Assembly (NCBI RefSeq): GCF_016907925.1
Contig: NZ_JAFBCZ010000008.1
Location: forward strand, 140,506 to 204,505
Direction of reading: 5' to 3'
Length of the DNA: 64,000 bases
Origin: Herpetosiphon giganteus
GTDB lineage: Bacteria > Chloroflexota > Chloroflexia > Chloroflexales > Herpetosiphonaceae
Each line of letters starts with the position of its first letter. Position 1 is the first letter of the stretch. Below are positions 45,834 to 55,485 of the stretch, one piece after another. A model generated the notes under the pieces. It was given only the letters and a program-made list of their open reading frames with translations. It ran no database searches and was not told the DNA's origin. Made by a program: the position numbers and the translations under genes.

Positions 45834-46964
45834 ATGACACGCGCATTACTGGCATTGGAAGATGGACGCACCTTCTGGGGGCGGGCTGTCGGCGCACGCG
45901 GCGAACGTGCAGGTGAAGTTGTGTTCAATACCAGCATGACTGGCTACGCTGAAATTTTAACCGATCCGTCGTATCGCGGTCAGTTAGTAACCTTAACGGC
46001 CTCGCATATTGGCAATTATGGCATTGATCAGCTTGATCTTGAAGCCGCCACACCGTGGGCCGAAGCGCTGATCGTGCGGGCCTTTACCGAGCGTCCTTCA
46101 AATTGGCGTTCCAGCGAATCGCTCAGCGAGCTTTTAGCACGGCGCGGTGTTATGGCCGTGGCTGATCTTGATACGCGAGCCTTGACGCGGCATATTCGGG
46201 CAGCCGGCGCAATGCGCGCTGTGCTCTCAACCGAAGACCTTGATCCAGCAAGTTTGGTCGCCAAAGCCCAAGCCATTCCAGTGATGGAAGGCCGCGATTT
46301 GGCCAGCGATGTTGGCACGCAAACCAGCTATGAGTGGCACGAAGGCACGCCAACTGATTTCACCACCTTGCAACTGGCGCTGCCTGAAGCAATTCATAAC
46401 CGCCATGTTGTGGTTTACGATTTTGGAGTCAAACGCAACACCCTGCGCCGCTTGGTCGACTTTGGCTGTAAAGTCACGGTTGTGCCAAATCGTACCTCTG
46501 CCGAAGAAAGCTTGGCCTTAAAGCCCGATGGTGTGTTGATTTCCAATGGCCCAGGCGACCCCGCCACCTTGGAGTATGCAGTGGATACGATTCGCAATTT
46601 AATTGGCCAAGTGCCCGTGTTTGGCATTTGCTTGGGCCATCAATTGATTGGCCAAGCACTTGGCGGCACAACCTTCAAACTGCCATTCGGCCATCACGCT
46701 GGCAATCACCCAGTTTTTGATACCAGCACCGGCAAGGTACGCATCACAGCCCAAAATCATGGCTTTGCGCTCGATCCTGCCAGCTTGCCCAGCGATGTTA
46801 ATGTGACCGAAGTGAGCGGCAATGATCAAACCTGCGAAGGCTTGCAACACCAGAGCTTGCCTGTTTTCAGCGTGCAATATCACCCTGAAGCTGGGCCTGG
46901 CCCGCACGATGGCGATGAGCACTTCCGACGCTTTATCGCGCTTGTTGATCAACAACGCAACTAA
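45834..46964 (+). CDS. carA: Carbamoyl-phosphate synthase small subunit
   Basis: Provides ammonia from glutamine for carbamoyl phosphate, a precursor of arginine and pyrimidines. The N-terminal domain contains EVVFNTSMTGYAEILTDPSYRGQLV, and the class I glutamine amidotransferase has the catalytic Cys in VFGICLGHQLIGQALGG and the His/Glu pair in FSVQYHPEAGPGPHD. GGAG lies 5 bases before the ATG. A TATAAT lies at 45770-45775 without a clear -35. No carB is in the window, so the large subunit is encoded elsewhere. A clear terminator follows. Confidence 0.96.
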   Translation: MTRALLALEDGRTFWGRAVGARGERAGEVVFNTSMTGYAEILTDPSYRGQLVTLTASHIGNYGIDQLDLEAATPWAEALIVRAFTERPSNWRSSESLSELLARRGVMAVADLDTRALTRHIRAAGAMRAVLSTEDLDPASLVAKAQAIPVMEGRDLASDVGTQTSYEWHEGTPTDFTTLQLALPEAIHNRHVVVYDFGVKRNTLRRLVDFGCKVTVVPNRTSAEESLALKPDGVLISNGPGDPATLEYAVDTIRNLIGQVPVFGICLGHQLIGQALGGTTFKLPFGHHAGNHPVFDTSTGKVRITAQNHGFALDPASLPSDVNVTEVSGNDQTCEGLQHQSLPVFSVQYHPEAGPGPHDGDEHFRRFIALVDQQRN

Positions 46965-46987
46965 AAAACACTCAGCTTAATGCCAAC

Positions 46988-47026
46988 CCCGCGCTGATTG
47001 TAGCGAATCAGCGCGGGTTATTTTTA
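46988..47026 (+). terminator. Terminator of carA
   Basis: A 12-bp perfect stem (46988-46999 with 47006-47017) with a 6-base loop is followed by a T-rich tail to 47025. Confidence 0.85.
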
Positions 47027-47100
47027 ATTCGTGCTTGAAACTGAACCTTTTGGCCCAGCCCTCAGTATAGTTGAGCAAGCATGCATGAGGGAAAGCTCCG

Positions 47101-47628
47101 ATGAATTCATCTGTTATGACAGAATTTCAGCAATTGCACAGCGAAACACTCGAATCATTGCATAGTCGTTATCACGCAATGGTGCTCCGAACTGCCTATT
47201 TAATTTTGGCAGATTGGGGTCATGCTGAAGATGTCGCCCAAGAGGTCTGGATGCGGGTTAATCGGGCTTTGGTGCGCTTTGACCCTGAACGAGGAGCATG
47301 GTCAACCTGGCTGCACCATATCACGGTAAATTGTTGTTTAAGCACCCGCAAACGGCTAAGCCGCTGGCTGGGCGAACAATTACGACCTGAGACAGAACAA
47401 CCGCAAGCGACGACCCTTGATAATTTGTTACGCAGCGAGGAGGAGCAAGTTATCTGGAACGCCATTAGCAACTTATCGTTGAAATTGCGCAGCGTGATTG
47501 TGTTGCGCTACTTTCACGACCTAAGTTACGAACAAATTGCAGCTATTTTAGAATGCCCAATTGGCACAGTGCGGTCGCGTTTACACACTGCCCATACCCA
47601 ACTACGCAACCACTTGGAGGATGTATGA
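47101..47628 (+). CDS. ECF RNA polymerase sigma factor (second)
   Basis: A 175-residue sigma-70 family factor with region 2 (LHSRYHAMVLRTAYLILADWGHAEDVAQEVWMRVNRAL) and region 4 (LSLKLRSVIVLRYFHDLSYEQIAAILECPIGTVRSRLHTAHTQLR). An AGGGA ribosome site precedes ATG 47101 by 8 bases. Its stop overlaps the start of an anti-sigma gene (ATGA), the usual autoregulated pair. The target promoters are unknown. Confidence 0.93.
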   Translation: MNSSVMTEFQQLHSETLESLHSRYHAMVLRTAYLILADWGHAEDVAQEVWMRVNRALVRFDPERGAWSTWLHHITVNCCLSTRKRLSRWLGEQLRPETEQPQATTLDNLLRSEEEQVIWNAISNLSLKLRSVIVLRYFHDLSYEQIAAILECPIGTVRSRLHTAHTQLRNHLEDV

Positions 47629-49172
47629 ACCATGATCTAGCGGCAGTGCTTGATTATCTTGATCAGCGGTTTGGCACGAGTGATCGTCAAGCCTTTGAAC
47701 AACGCCTTGATCAAGAGCCACAACTGCGCGAATTACTTGAAAAAACCAAAACTATGCAACGCAACCTGCGCTCAATCTTTGGCCAGAGCGAGCGTTTGGC
47801 TGCGCCAAGCCATAACATCAAGCGTTTGACCAAATTAAGCACCTACAAACATACCCTCAACGCCTTGTTGATTGTGGTCGTATTATTGGGCGGCATGTAT
47901 TTGGCCAAACGCACAAATGCCGATCCAGCACCCAACCACGATGCGCTTGCTTTAGCCATGGCCGATCACATGCCAGACACGCCAGAACAGCAACTGCTTT
48001 TGATCAAAGGCGTTGATCGCGAGCAAAATCATTTTGTGCGCGCCATGCATGCTGATCAGCAAATGTGGCAAGCAAATAATGTCGAGGCATTAATTATCGC
48101 CAATAACGGTGATCGTGTTGAGCTGAGCAAGCATGAATCACACTATCTGCTCAGCCGTAAAAGCAGCGACGAACAACCAATTTGGCAGCAATCGCTGCCC
48201 TATGAACCAGATTCGAGCACAATTCTTGGCTTGTATAGTAGTCCCGATCAGGCTGAGCTGTATCTCTCCGCCTATGCTCCAAGCCAGGCAAATCAAACAG
48301 CCAACTTCAATCAAGCATTCAATATCATTCCAAAACAGCAACTTAACTCACAGCAATCATTTGCTTATGCCGTCCCCGTCGAAAGTAACTCAAATTCGAT
48401 CTACGATATACCGAATTCGGTCTCAGGCTCCAGTGGTGAGCTACCACTACCAATCGGGCCAATAACTGGTACAGTCGATGCGATGCAAGGTTCCCAGCAA
48501 GGCCAAGAATCGTTTGGACGAGTGATTGAACTGAAGCAACAAAACCTGATTATTGATGCCGACAGCGGCGCGATAAAGCCAGCAACGTCTGAATGCACAT
48601 GTCGTTATCTTGAGAGCAATACTATTTTGTATCGTTACGATCAAGGCTTGCCGTTTAGCGATTATCTTGATTATGAAATCTCCCCAGCCAACCCCAATCT
48701 GCTCACGCTGCTGACTGCTGATCAACAAGTGCTGACCTATGATCTTCAACAGCACAAAACCATCAATTCAACCAAACTAGAACTTGAACAACAACTCAAC
48801 CAAAATCTGCATCGATCAATGCAATTTGAGATGTTTGGGTTTGATAGTTCGAATAAGTCTGTCCTTAGCATGGCTGATGTTCAAATTAGTGGCAATCAAC
48901 AAACAATCATCATTCGTGATAGCGATTCGTATAGCACAACCTTCTATGCCTTCGATCGCCAGAGCGGCAAGCAAGTATGGCAGAATTCGATCTTGCAGAC
49001 AATCGATAGTTTTACTACCAATTGGGATGGCTCAATGGTGTATGCAATCGATGCAAATTCAGGTAGATTCCAAGGCCATAGCACATTCTGTACAGTTAGC
49101 GCGAGCGAAACAGAATTGAGGAACTATGAACATCAACGGCTAGAGGAAATTCACATGATCTACGATTTTTGA
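47625..49172 (+). CDS. Anti-sigma-like membrane protein with an extracytoplasmic beta-propeller-like domain
   Basis: 515 residues. A short cytoplasmic anti-sigma region (about 1-70, with AVLDYLDQRFGTSDRQAFEQRL; no HxxxCxxC seen) is followed by one membrane segment (LNALLIVVVLLGGMYLA, about 75-95) and a large outside domain of about 410 residues. Its strand-turn repeats, including FDRQSGKQVWQNSILQTIDSF and LSMADVQISGNQQTIIIRDSDSYSTTFYAF, look like PQQ/WD-like propeller blades. GGAGG lies 4 bases before ATG 47625. The propeller would sense an external polymer or protein and release the sigma factor (inference). Confidence 0.8.
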   Translation: MNHDLAAVLDYLDQRFGTSDRQAFEQRLDQEPQLRELLEKTKTMQRNLRSIFGQSERLAAPSHNIKRLTKLSTYKHTLNALLIVVVLLGGMYLAKRTNADPAPNHDALALAMADHMPDTPEQQLLLIKGVDREQNHFVRAMHADQQMWQANNVEALIIANNGDRVELSKHESHYLLSRKSSDEQPIWQQSLPYEPDSSTILGLYSSPDQAELYLSAYAPSQANQTANFNQAFNIIPKQQLNSQQSFAYAVPVESNSNSIYDIPNSVSGSSGELPLPIGPITGTVDAMQGSQQGQESFGRVIELKQQNLIIDADSGAIKPATSECTCRYLESNTILYRYDQGLPFSDYLDYEISPANPNLLTLLTADQQVLTYDLQQHKTINSTKLELEQQLNQNLHRSMQFEMFGFDSSNKSVLSMADVQISGNQQTIIIRDSDSYSTTFYAFDRQSGKQVWQNSILQTIDSFTTNWDGSMVYAIDANSGRFQGHSTFCTVSASETELRNYEHQRLEEIHMIYDF

Positions 49173-49203
49173 AGACCCGCTACTCACCTCAAGCAGCGGG
49201 TCT
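49173..49203. terminator. Hairpin between convergent anti-sigma and amidase genes
   Basis: A 9-bp stem AGACCCGCT/AGCGGGTCT (49173-49181, 49195-49203) with a 13-base loop. T tracts are weak, so termination efficiency is uncertain. Confidence 0.55.
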
Positions 49204-49214
49204 TGCATCCTTGC

Positions 49215-52200
49215 TTAGTTTTTCATCACCAGCGGCGTATGAATATGGTAGAAACTAGCGTCACTTGGCACAGCGGCGCTAGCATCAACCCCAGTGTGTT
49301 CAACCTCGCGATTGTTAACGTTATCGATTGCGCGGCTGCGAAAATCGTAGCGATGATCGGGCTGACCAATAAATCCTGGTGAGCTGCTGGCTGGCACAAC
49401 CGTCCAAACCGACCATTGGCCATCAGCTTGGTCGCGCACGCTTATTTCAATTTGGCGCACGCCGCTGCCAACATCATTGCTATTTAAATTTAGCCGAATC
49501 ACGCCGGTTGGCTCAACGGTGGCACTGCTTACGGTTGAGCTAGGCGGGCTAGCATCAACTTGCCAACTGAGGCTGCGCGTCGCTTCCAAATTGCCAGCAG
49601 CATCACGGGCGGCATATTCCAAGGTAAAGTTGCCACCGCCAGGTGTAAAGGTCAACATGCTGCCTGCATCTTCTTCCCAAGCACTGCCATTCCAGCGCCA
49701 ACGAATGCTAGCAACGCCCGAGCCACCATGATCATCAGCCACGATGGTCATTTCGGCATTTGGCGCAAAATAGTTGCCATAGCGCACAGCTCCGGCTCCG
49801 ATATTAACCGGAATTGGGCTGAAATCGTTACCGCTTGGGGTTTGCCAATCGTAACTCAACACCGCTTGCGAGGTGCGCTCAAAATATTTGAAGCCAAGCT
49901 GATGCTCGCCAGCGCTCAGCCAACGCTCGCCCATCACTTCGCGCTCAGGGTGCAGGCCATGTGCCTCGGCCACCAATTCCTCATCAATCCAGAGCCAAGC
50001 GCCATCATCCGAGGTTAGGCGAAAGCGATAGTTGCCAGCAACCGGAGCCACAAAACTCCTAGTTTGGCGCACGATAAAGCGATCATTTTGGCCGAACAAG
50101 CCACCATCGCCTAAATCGAGGCGTGTGCCGCTCCAACCAAAACTGCCCAACAAAGCGCCTTCGGGAATCGAAAGCGGGTTGGCGGTGCGGGCCAGAAAAT
50201 CATCGGGAATCGCGCCCAACTCATAGACCAAGGCCTGTGGCTGCCAATCGTTATAAATCAACGATTGTGGTGCGTCATTTTCAGGATTGATCGTGATGAT
50301 TTGACTGGCTTGGTTTTGGCTAAAGTAACGTACATATTCTTGCACCAACCCAGCGCGCAAAGTTACTTGGCGCGGGCTGGTGGTGTGATTGCGAAAGCGG
50401 ACATAGCCAACCAAATCACGAGCCTCGCCTGGCGCAAGATCGCCGCCAATGCTCCAGCGCCATGGATAGCCGCCAGTATCGCCAGCGCAGGCCAAGGTCA
50501 GGCCATCGCCACCAAGCACCAGCCGAAAACGACCAGATTCTTTCGGATAGCTCGGATAGCCGTCGTTGCCATTGCCAAGGAAACATTCGCCTTCATCGTA
50601 GGTGTAGCCAGTGGTGCTATCGCTTGGGCTACCAGCGTCGGGGGCTTGGGTTTCCAGTGTCACATTGCCAGTGTTGCGCACCCGAAAGGTTACTTTGAGC
50701 AACTCGCCACCAGCCAAGGTTGTGCGATCATAATTGACTGATTCGAGCGCAACGTCGACTTGGGTATCTTGCTTGACCCAGCGCACAGTATCGAAAATCA
50801 CCTTACGCTCAGCGCTCAACGGCTCGTTGGTCAAATCGGTTAAGTGCACTTCGACCGGCACACCAGAAAGCGCCAATGGACTCGTCGTAATTTCAATCCA
50901 CTCGGTGGTGGTATCTTGGCTCAACACCCGTTCGCCAATTTGGACCCCATTTTGCCAAACCGTGTAGCGTGCGCTTTGGGTCGCATTCAGCGCACCACAA
51001 TTTTGCGGCACATGGGCAAAAATTCGATAATTGCCAGCCACAATATTCGCATTGCGCCAGCGCCCACTATTGCTACTTTCCAGCGGATCGTTCGTCGAGT
51101 AGGTGTAGAAAATATGCCCGCCATCACCACAAGCAGCTTCGTACCATTGAGCAGCCGAGCGCGTAAAGCTCGATTCCAGATCATCGATCGTCATATCGCC
51201 GTTATCGGGCGTGCTGCTCAAGCGCGATTGCACCCGCGAACGAATGGTTGGCAATAAGCCATACAAATTATCGCCAGGGCAGGACGTGTAGCCCACTGGA
51301 TTATTGGCCACATCGCGATGGCCACCAATATTCGCGGTAATTGCCCCAGGATTACCACAATAGCGGGAAATATCGCAACCATAATAATAGGCCCGACCAA
51401 GCGGATCGATGCCGCGTTGTTCAGCTTTCCAAGCCAATAATTCAACCAAGCTATTTTGGGCGGTGCTGGTGGGCGGTACGCTGGCATAGGTGCCAACCAT
51501 CGAAACACCCATCGAGCCATAATTGCCTGTATCGTGAAAGGCTACTGCATTATCGCCGCCAGCGCGGCCTTCGAAAATCGTGCCATCGGGCGCAATCAGA
51601 TAGTTGTAGCCAATATCGCCCCAACCACGGGTAAAGGTATGAAACGACCAAATTGCCCGAATCCGATCGCCCCACCAGCCTTCGCTGCCACCTAAGCTAT
51701 TGGCATCGGCGGTATGGTGCACAACCATATGGGTTACTGGATAGTAGGCTGGAGCCACGCGGCTGCCTTGGCCATCGGGGCTGCCCCAACCAGTGCGGCT
51801 CACCACAGGCGGCTTGGCGACATCGGTTGCCCGTTCGGCAGCGGCCTCTGGCTCAGTTGGAGTTAATGCCCCAACATCAACCGTGCTAACCCGCAACCCG
51901 CGCAGGATTGGCAAACTTCCATCTGGGGCAGGCCCAAACTCAATTTTGGCTTGCCACCAGGTTGCCAAACCAGCAAACATTGGCGAACCCCAATGCACAT
52001 CGGCTGCATCGCGTTCATCCAAAAAATCATGCGATTCTTCAATCAACGCCCAGCGCGACCAATTGCTGCCATCGCTCGAAACCCGCATGGAAATATGCAA
52101 GGTTGACGAGAGCGGCTCATCGGCCCGCCATGAAGCCAGCAAATCGCTAAATTGATTGACCTGTTGCGGCACCGTAATCAACATACCGCCAGCAGCCTCT

Positions 52201-52433
52201 GGCTGAATGCCATCGGGCGTGACGCGCGTGCGCTGCCCATTGCCGCGACCTAAGGCATTGGTATCGAGCACAACTTGAACTGGCTCGAATGAACTCGAAC
52301 GGCGTTCGCCAGTTTGAGCCGAAGCCGCCACCACAAACAAGGCCGCAATAATGGCCACAGGCCAAGCCAGCCACCGCAATGGCTGACGAATGCTACGCAC
52401 TTGCGCAACCAACCAAAATGCAACTCGTTTCAT
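49215..52433 (-). CDS. Secreted N-acetylmuramoyl-L-alanine amidase (zinc, PGRP-like) with PA14-like domain
   Basis: A 1072-residue exported protein. The signal/membrane segment (WLAWPVAIIAALFVVAASAQT) is followed by a beta-rich domain, then the amidase_2/PGRP core (about 205-400) with zinc ligands His in THMVVHHTADAN, His in IGGHRDVANNPVG and Cys in YTSCPGDNLYG. Long beta-rich regions follow, then a PA14-like segment (about 760-880; YRFRLTSDDGAWLWIDEELV), a bacterial Ig-like stretch, and the tail HTPLVMKN. It would cut the peptide from glycan in cell walls, its own or those of prey. ATG 52433 lacks a strong ribosome site. Confidence 0.9.
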   Translation of the reverse strand: MKRVAFWLVAQVRSIRQPLRWLAWPVAIIAALFVVAASAQTGERRSSSFEPVQVVLDTNALGRGNGQRTRVTPDGIQPEAAGGMLITVPQQVNQFSDLLASWRADEPLSSTLHISMRVSSDGSNWSRWALIEESHDFLDERDAADVHWGSPMFAGLATWWQAKIEFGPAPDGSLPILRGLRVSTVDVGALTPTEPEAAAERATDVAKPPVVSRTGWGSPDGQGSRVAPAYYPVTHMVVHHTADANSLGGSEGWWGDRIRAIWSFHTFTRGWGDIGYNYLIAPDGTIFEGRAGGDNAVAFHDTGNYGSMGVSMVGTYASVPPTSTAQNSLVELLAWKAEQRGIDPLGRAYYYGCDISRYCGNPGAITANIGGHRDVANNPVGYTSCPGDNLYGLLPTIRSRVQSRLSSTPDNGDMTIDDLESSFTRSAAQWYEAACGDGGHIFYTYSTNDPLESSNSGRWRNANIVAGNYRIFAHVPQNCGALNATQSARYTVWQNGVQIGERVLSQDTTTEWIEITTSPLALSGVPVEVHLTDLTNEPLSAERKVIFDTVRWVKQDTQVDVALESVNYDRTTLAGGELLKVTFRVRNTGNVTLETQAPDAGSPSDSTTGYTYDEGECFLGNGNDGYPSYPKESGRFRLVLGGDGLTLACAGDTGGYPWRWSIGGDLAPGEARDLVGYVRFRNHTTSPRQVTLRAGLVQEYVRYFSQNQASQIITINPENDAPQSLIYNDWQPQALVYELGAIPDDFLARTANPLSIPEGALLGSFGWSGTRLDLGDGGLFGQNDRFIVRQTRSFVAPVAGNYRFRLTSDDGAWLWIDEELVAEAHGLHPEREVMGERWLSAGEHQLGFKYFERTSQAVLSYDWQTPSGNDFSPIPVNIGAGAVRYGNYFAPNAEMTIVADDHGGSGVASIRWRWNGSAWEEDAGSMLTFTPGGGNFTLEYAARDAAGNLEATRSLSWQVDASPPSSTVSSATVEPTGVIRLNLNSNDVGSGVRQIEISVRDQADGQWSVWTVVPASSSPGFIGQPDHRYDFRSRAIDNVNNREVEHTGVDASAAVPSDASFYHIHTPLVMKN

Positions 52434-52959
52434 CGCAACCCCCAGAACTAGGTTAAATCGTAGCCGTTGCTACACACAGTAGCATGAGCCTGACAGCAAA
52501 AGCAGGCTTTTAAATGACAATCGGATGACAAGGGGGGAAAAGGATGAAGGATGAGGGATGAAGGATGAATACTGAAAGTCAGAAGTCAGAAATTAAAAGT
52601 CAGAAATCAAAAGTCAGAAATCAAAAATCGAGAGCCAATACCCAATCATAATCATCTGTGGCAATCTGTGGCTAAAATACTGACCCTTCGTGTAATTCGT
52701 GCAATTCGTGGCTAAAAAATAATCATTCGTGCAATTCGTGCAATTCGTGGCTAGAAAAACATTAAAGCAGAGGGGTAGAAAAATAATGGCTTTGGGCTAG
52801 GAGGCCATAATCTAAATAATCTGTGGCAATCTGTGGCGAAAAACATTCTTCGTGCTCTTCGCGCGCTTCGCGGTTTCCGGCCTTCGTGCTCTTCGTGCGC
52901 TTCGTGGATCAAAAAAAGAGGATCAGGCCATTCCAGCCTGATCCCCAATTTCGCTACTG
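52434..52959. repeat. Intergenic repeat-rich region
   Basis: No gene is seen. It contains 14-base period repeats (AAAGTCAGAAATCA, about 52575-52632), GATGAAG repeats (52545-52570), CAATTCGTGCAATTCGTGG (52690-52750), CTGTGGCAAT repeats, and CTTCGTGCTCTTCGTG 9-base repeats (52850-52912). Confidence 0.75.
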
Positions 52960-55368
52960 CTAAATTTCGGCTTCGCGTTCAACCGCTGCTTCACGGGCCA
53001 TAAACTCATTAATCGTGCGTTCGAGTTTCTTGGCCGAGAAGGGCTTGGCAATCATCGGCGTGCCAATTTGGCGCATTGCGGTCAGCGTCGCCGGACTCAT
53101 CGTATCGCCAGTGATGAAGATAAAATGCTTGGCTAAATCGGGCGATTTTTGCTGCAAGGCCCGATACAGTTGAAAACCGTTCATACCAGGCATTTTAACA
53201 TCGCTCAGAATCAAATCGAACTGAGCTTGATCGACTGCTTGCAAGGCGGCCTCGCCGCTGGCCACAACCATCGGCTGATGGCCCAAATCGCGCACTAAGC
53301 GTTGAATGACTTGGGCCACACCTTCTTCATCGTCAACGACCAAAATTTTGTAGGCTTGGTCGGGCTTGACGGTGGTTTCACGATCATCATCGTTGATCAG
53401 TTCAGGATTTTCGCCCTCGACCACAGGCAAGGCCAAATGGAAGGTAGTGCCTTCGTTGGCCACGCTATCGACCCAAATATTGCCGCCATGATCATGCAAA
53501 ATGTTGTAGCAGATCGATAACCCAAGCCCTGTGCCCTTGCCAACTGGCTTGGTCGTAAAAAATGGATCGAAGATCCGGCCAACCAGATGCTGCGGAATGC
53601 CCGGGCCAGTATCGCCAATGTTGATCCGAATTTCGTCATCAACCCGCTCAGTTTTGACCGTCAGGAAGCCACCGCTGCCTTTTTCGGCCATTGCCTGATG
53701 CGCATTGCCAATCAAATTCAGAAAAACCTGTTGTAATTGGTATGGATCGGCCACGGTATTGGGGAGATTTGGCTCGAACTGGCGTTGCACTTTGATGTTA
53801 TCGACTCGCAAGTGGTAGCTATGCAAGCTCAGCGTGTCGTCGATCACTTTATTGACATCAACGGCAACCCGCTGCGGCTGATGCTCACGCGCAAAGGTCA
53901 GCAGGTTGGTTACAATGCGCGCTGCGCGCTCAGCTTGATTATTAATGTAATTGAGGTCGGTCCGCGCATCATCATCCAAATCTTTGCGGCGCAACAAGAG
54001 TTCGGCAAAGCCTTTGATGCTGGTCATTGGATTGTTCAACTCGTGGGCAACCCCAGCTACCAATTGGCCAATTGCTGAGAGCTTTTCTGCTTGCAGCAAT
54101 TGCAATTCCAAACGGCGGCGGTCGGTCACATCACGCGCAATACAGTGCAGGCCAATCACCTGATCGCCGCGTTGCATCAGTTGCGCACTGACTTCAATAT
54201 GCAAATCTTCGCCATTGGCGCGGCGCAACGTTAATGGAAACGCGCCACCATCGCCAGCAGCTTTGGCCAATTGGCGTTGCAATTGATGCTCAATTGCTGC
54301 TTGATCGTCGGGCACACACAGCGAAATCAGCGTGCGCTGCATCAATTCGGGCAAAGCAAGGCCCAATAATTTCACGCCTTGACGGTTGATCGAAGCAATT
54401 CGCAATTGCGGGTCAAGCGTGAAGATCATATCGTTGGCGTTATCGAACAATTCGCGGTAGCGTTGCTCTGAATCGCGGGTTGATTTAAACAGACGCGAAT
54501 TTTCAATCGCAATCGCTGCATAATCGGCAATTGCCGAAAGCAAATATTGGTCGTTTTCGCTAAATGTGCGTTGCTGCACCCGATTATCAACCGCCAACAC
54601 GCCAATTGCGTGGCGACCAACAATGAGCGGCACTTGCAACATGGCCTGCACCAAAAGCCCAGTCCGCAACTTAAGATCTTGGTGCTGCGAGCGATCAAGC
54701 CGAATTGGCTTGACCGTGCGAATAACCTGGCCAGCCACATTATCATCCATCTTGACCCGAAAACGCTGCACGCGCTCCTCGCCAAGATTTTTGGCAGCCC
54801 GTAGATACAGCTCATCGCCATCGCGCAGCAGCAAATAGCCTTCTTCGGCGTGAGTCAGATAGACCCCAGCATCGACGATCCGTTCGAGCAATTCTTCAAG
54901 GTCGAGCAACGAAGTAACCGATTTGCCGACGCTTGAGAGAATCGTTAACTCCTGCAAGCGTTGTTGCAAGGTGCGGGTTAGCACCTCTTTTTCGCGCTGC
55001 AAACGCCGTTCGCGCAAGGCCCGCTCAATCGCTGCGCCTGCTTCTGAAGCCTCAAACGGCTTGATCAAATAATTTTTGGCACCAAGTCGAAAGGCCTCGA
55101 CAGCAGTTTGCTCGGTACCATGGGCGGTCATCAAAATCACCGGAATATCGTAGCCAAGTTCGCCCATTTGGCGAAGCACATCAAGCCCCGACGTATCAGG
55201 AAGTTGGAGATCAAGCAAAATGAGGTCGGGCTGGCGTTGTTTCAAAAAAGCCAGACCTTCCCAGCCTGTGGGTACGACGCGCGAACGATAGCCATAGTAT
55301 GGCAGCACCGTCTCAGCCAAAAAATCGGCTATCTGACGGCTATCGTCGATGATGAGGATTTCTTCCAT
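52960..55368 (-). CDS. Hybrid histidine kinase, REC-GAF-PAS-HisKA-HATPase-REC, cytoplasmic
   Basis: 802 residues without membrane segments. An N-terminal receiver (IIDDSRQ; LILLDLQLPDTSG about 54), a GAF domain (about 150-310), a PAS domain (about 320-430), HisKA with QLVAGVAHELNNPMTSIKGF (His about 455), HATPase (LNLIGNAHQAM, DTGPGIP, GKGTGLGLSICYNI) and a C-terminal receiver (LILSDVKMPGMNG about 735). An Asn follows the HELN of the H box, as in the NtrB-like HisKA group. ATG 55368 has AAGGA 6-7 bases upstream. It appears single, with no adjacent regulator gene. Confidence 0.93.
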   Translation of the reverse strand: MEEILIIDDSRQIADFLAETVLPYYGYRSRVVPTGWEGLAFLKQRQPDLILLDLQLPDTSGLDVLRQMGELGYDIPVILMTAHGTEQTAVEAFRLGAKNYLIKPFEASEAGAAIERALRERRLQREKEVLTRTLQQRLQELTILSSVGKSVTSLLDLEELLERIVDAGVYLTHAEEGYLLLRDGDELYLRAAKNLGEERVQRFRVKMDDNVAGQVIRTVKPIRLDRSQHQDLKLRTGLLVQAMLQVPLIVGRHAIGVLAVDNRVQQRTFSENDQYLLSAIADYAAIAIENSRLFKSTRDSEQRYRELFDNANDMIFTLDPQLRIASINRQGVKLLGLALPELMQRTLISLCVPDDQAAIEHQLQRQLAKAAGDGGAFPLTLRRANGEDLHIEVSAQLMQRGDQVIGLHCIARDVTDRRRLELQLLQAEKLSAIGQLVAGVAHELNNPMTSIKGFAELLLRRKDLDDDARTDLNYINNQAERAARIVTNLLTFAREHQPQRVAVDVNKVIDDTLSLHSYHLRVDNIKVQRQFEPNLPNTVADPYQLQQVFLNLIGNAHQAMAEKGSGGFLTVKTERVDDEIRINIGDTGPGIPQHLVGRIFDPFFTTKPVGKGTGLGLSICYNILHDHGGNIWVDSVANEGTTFHLALPVVEGENPELINDDDRETTVKPDQAYKILVVDDEEGVAQVIQRLVRDLGHQPMVVASGEAALQAVDQAQFDLILSDVKMPGMNGFQLYRALQQKSPDLAKHFIFITGDTMSPATLTAMRQIGTPMIAKPFSAKKLERTINEFMAREAAVEREAEI

Positions 55369-55485
55369 GGGACATCCTTCGCGTGTGGTTGCGTGTTGCA
55401 TGGGCAGATTGTTGGACTCATATCTATTCTAACGAGTCGCATCGCTCTACGCAATAGGGTTAACCGCAATCTAAGGCCTTAATCG

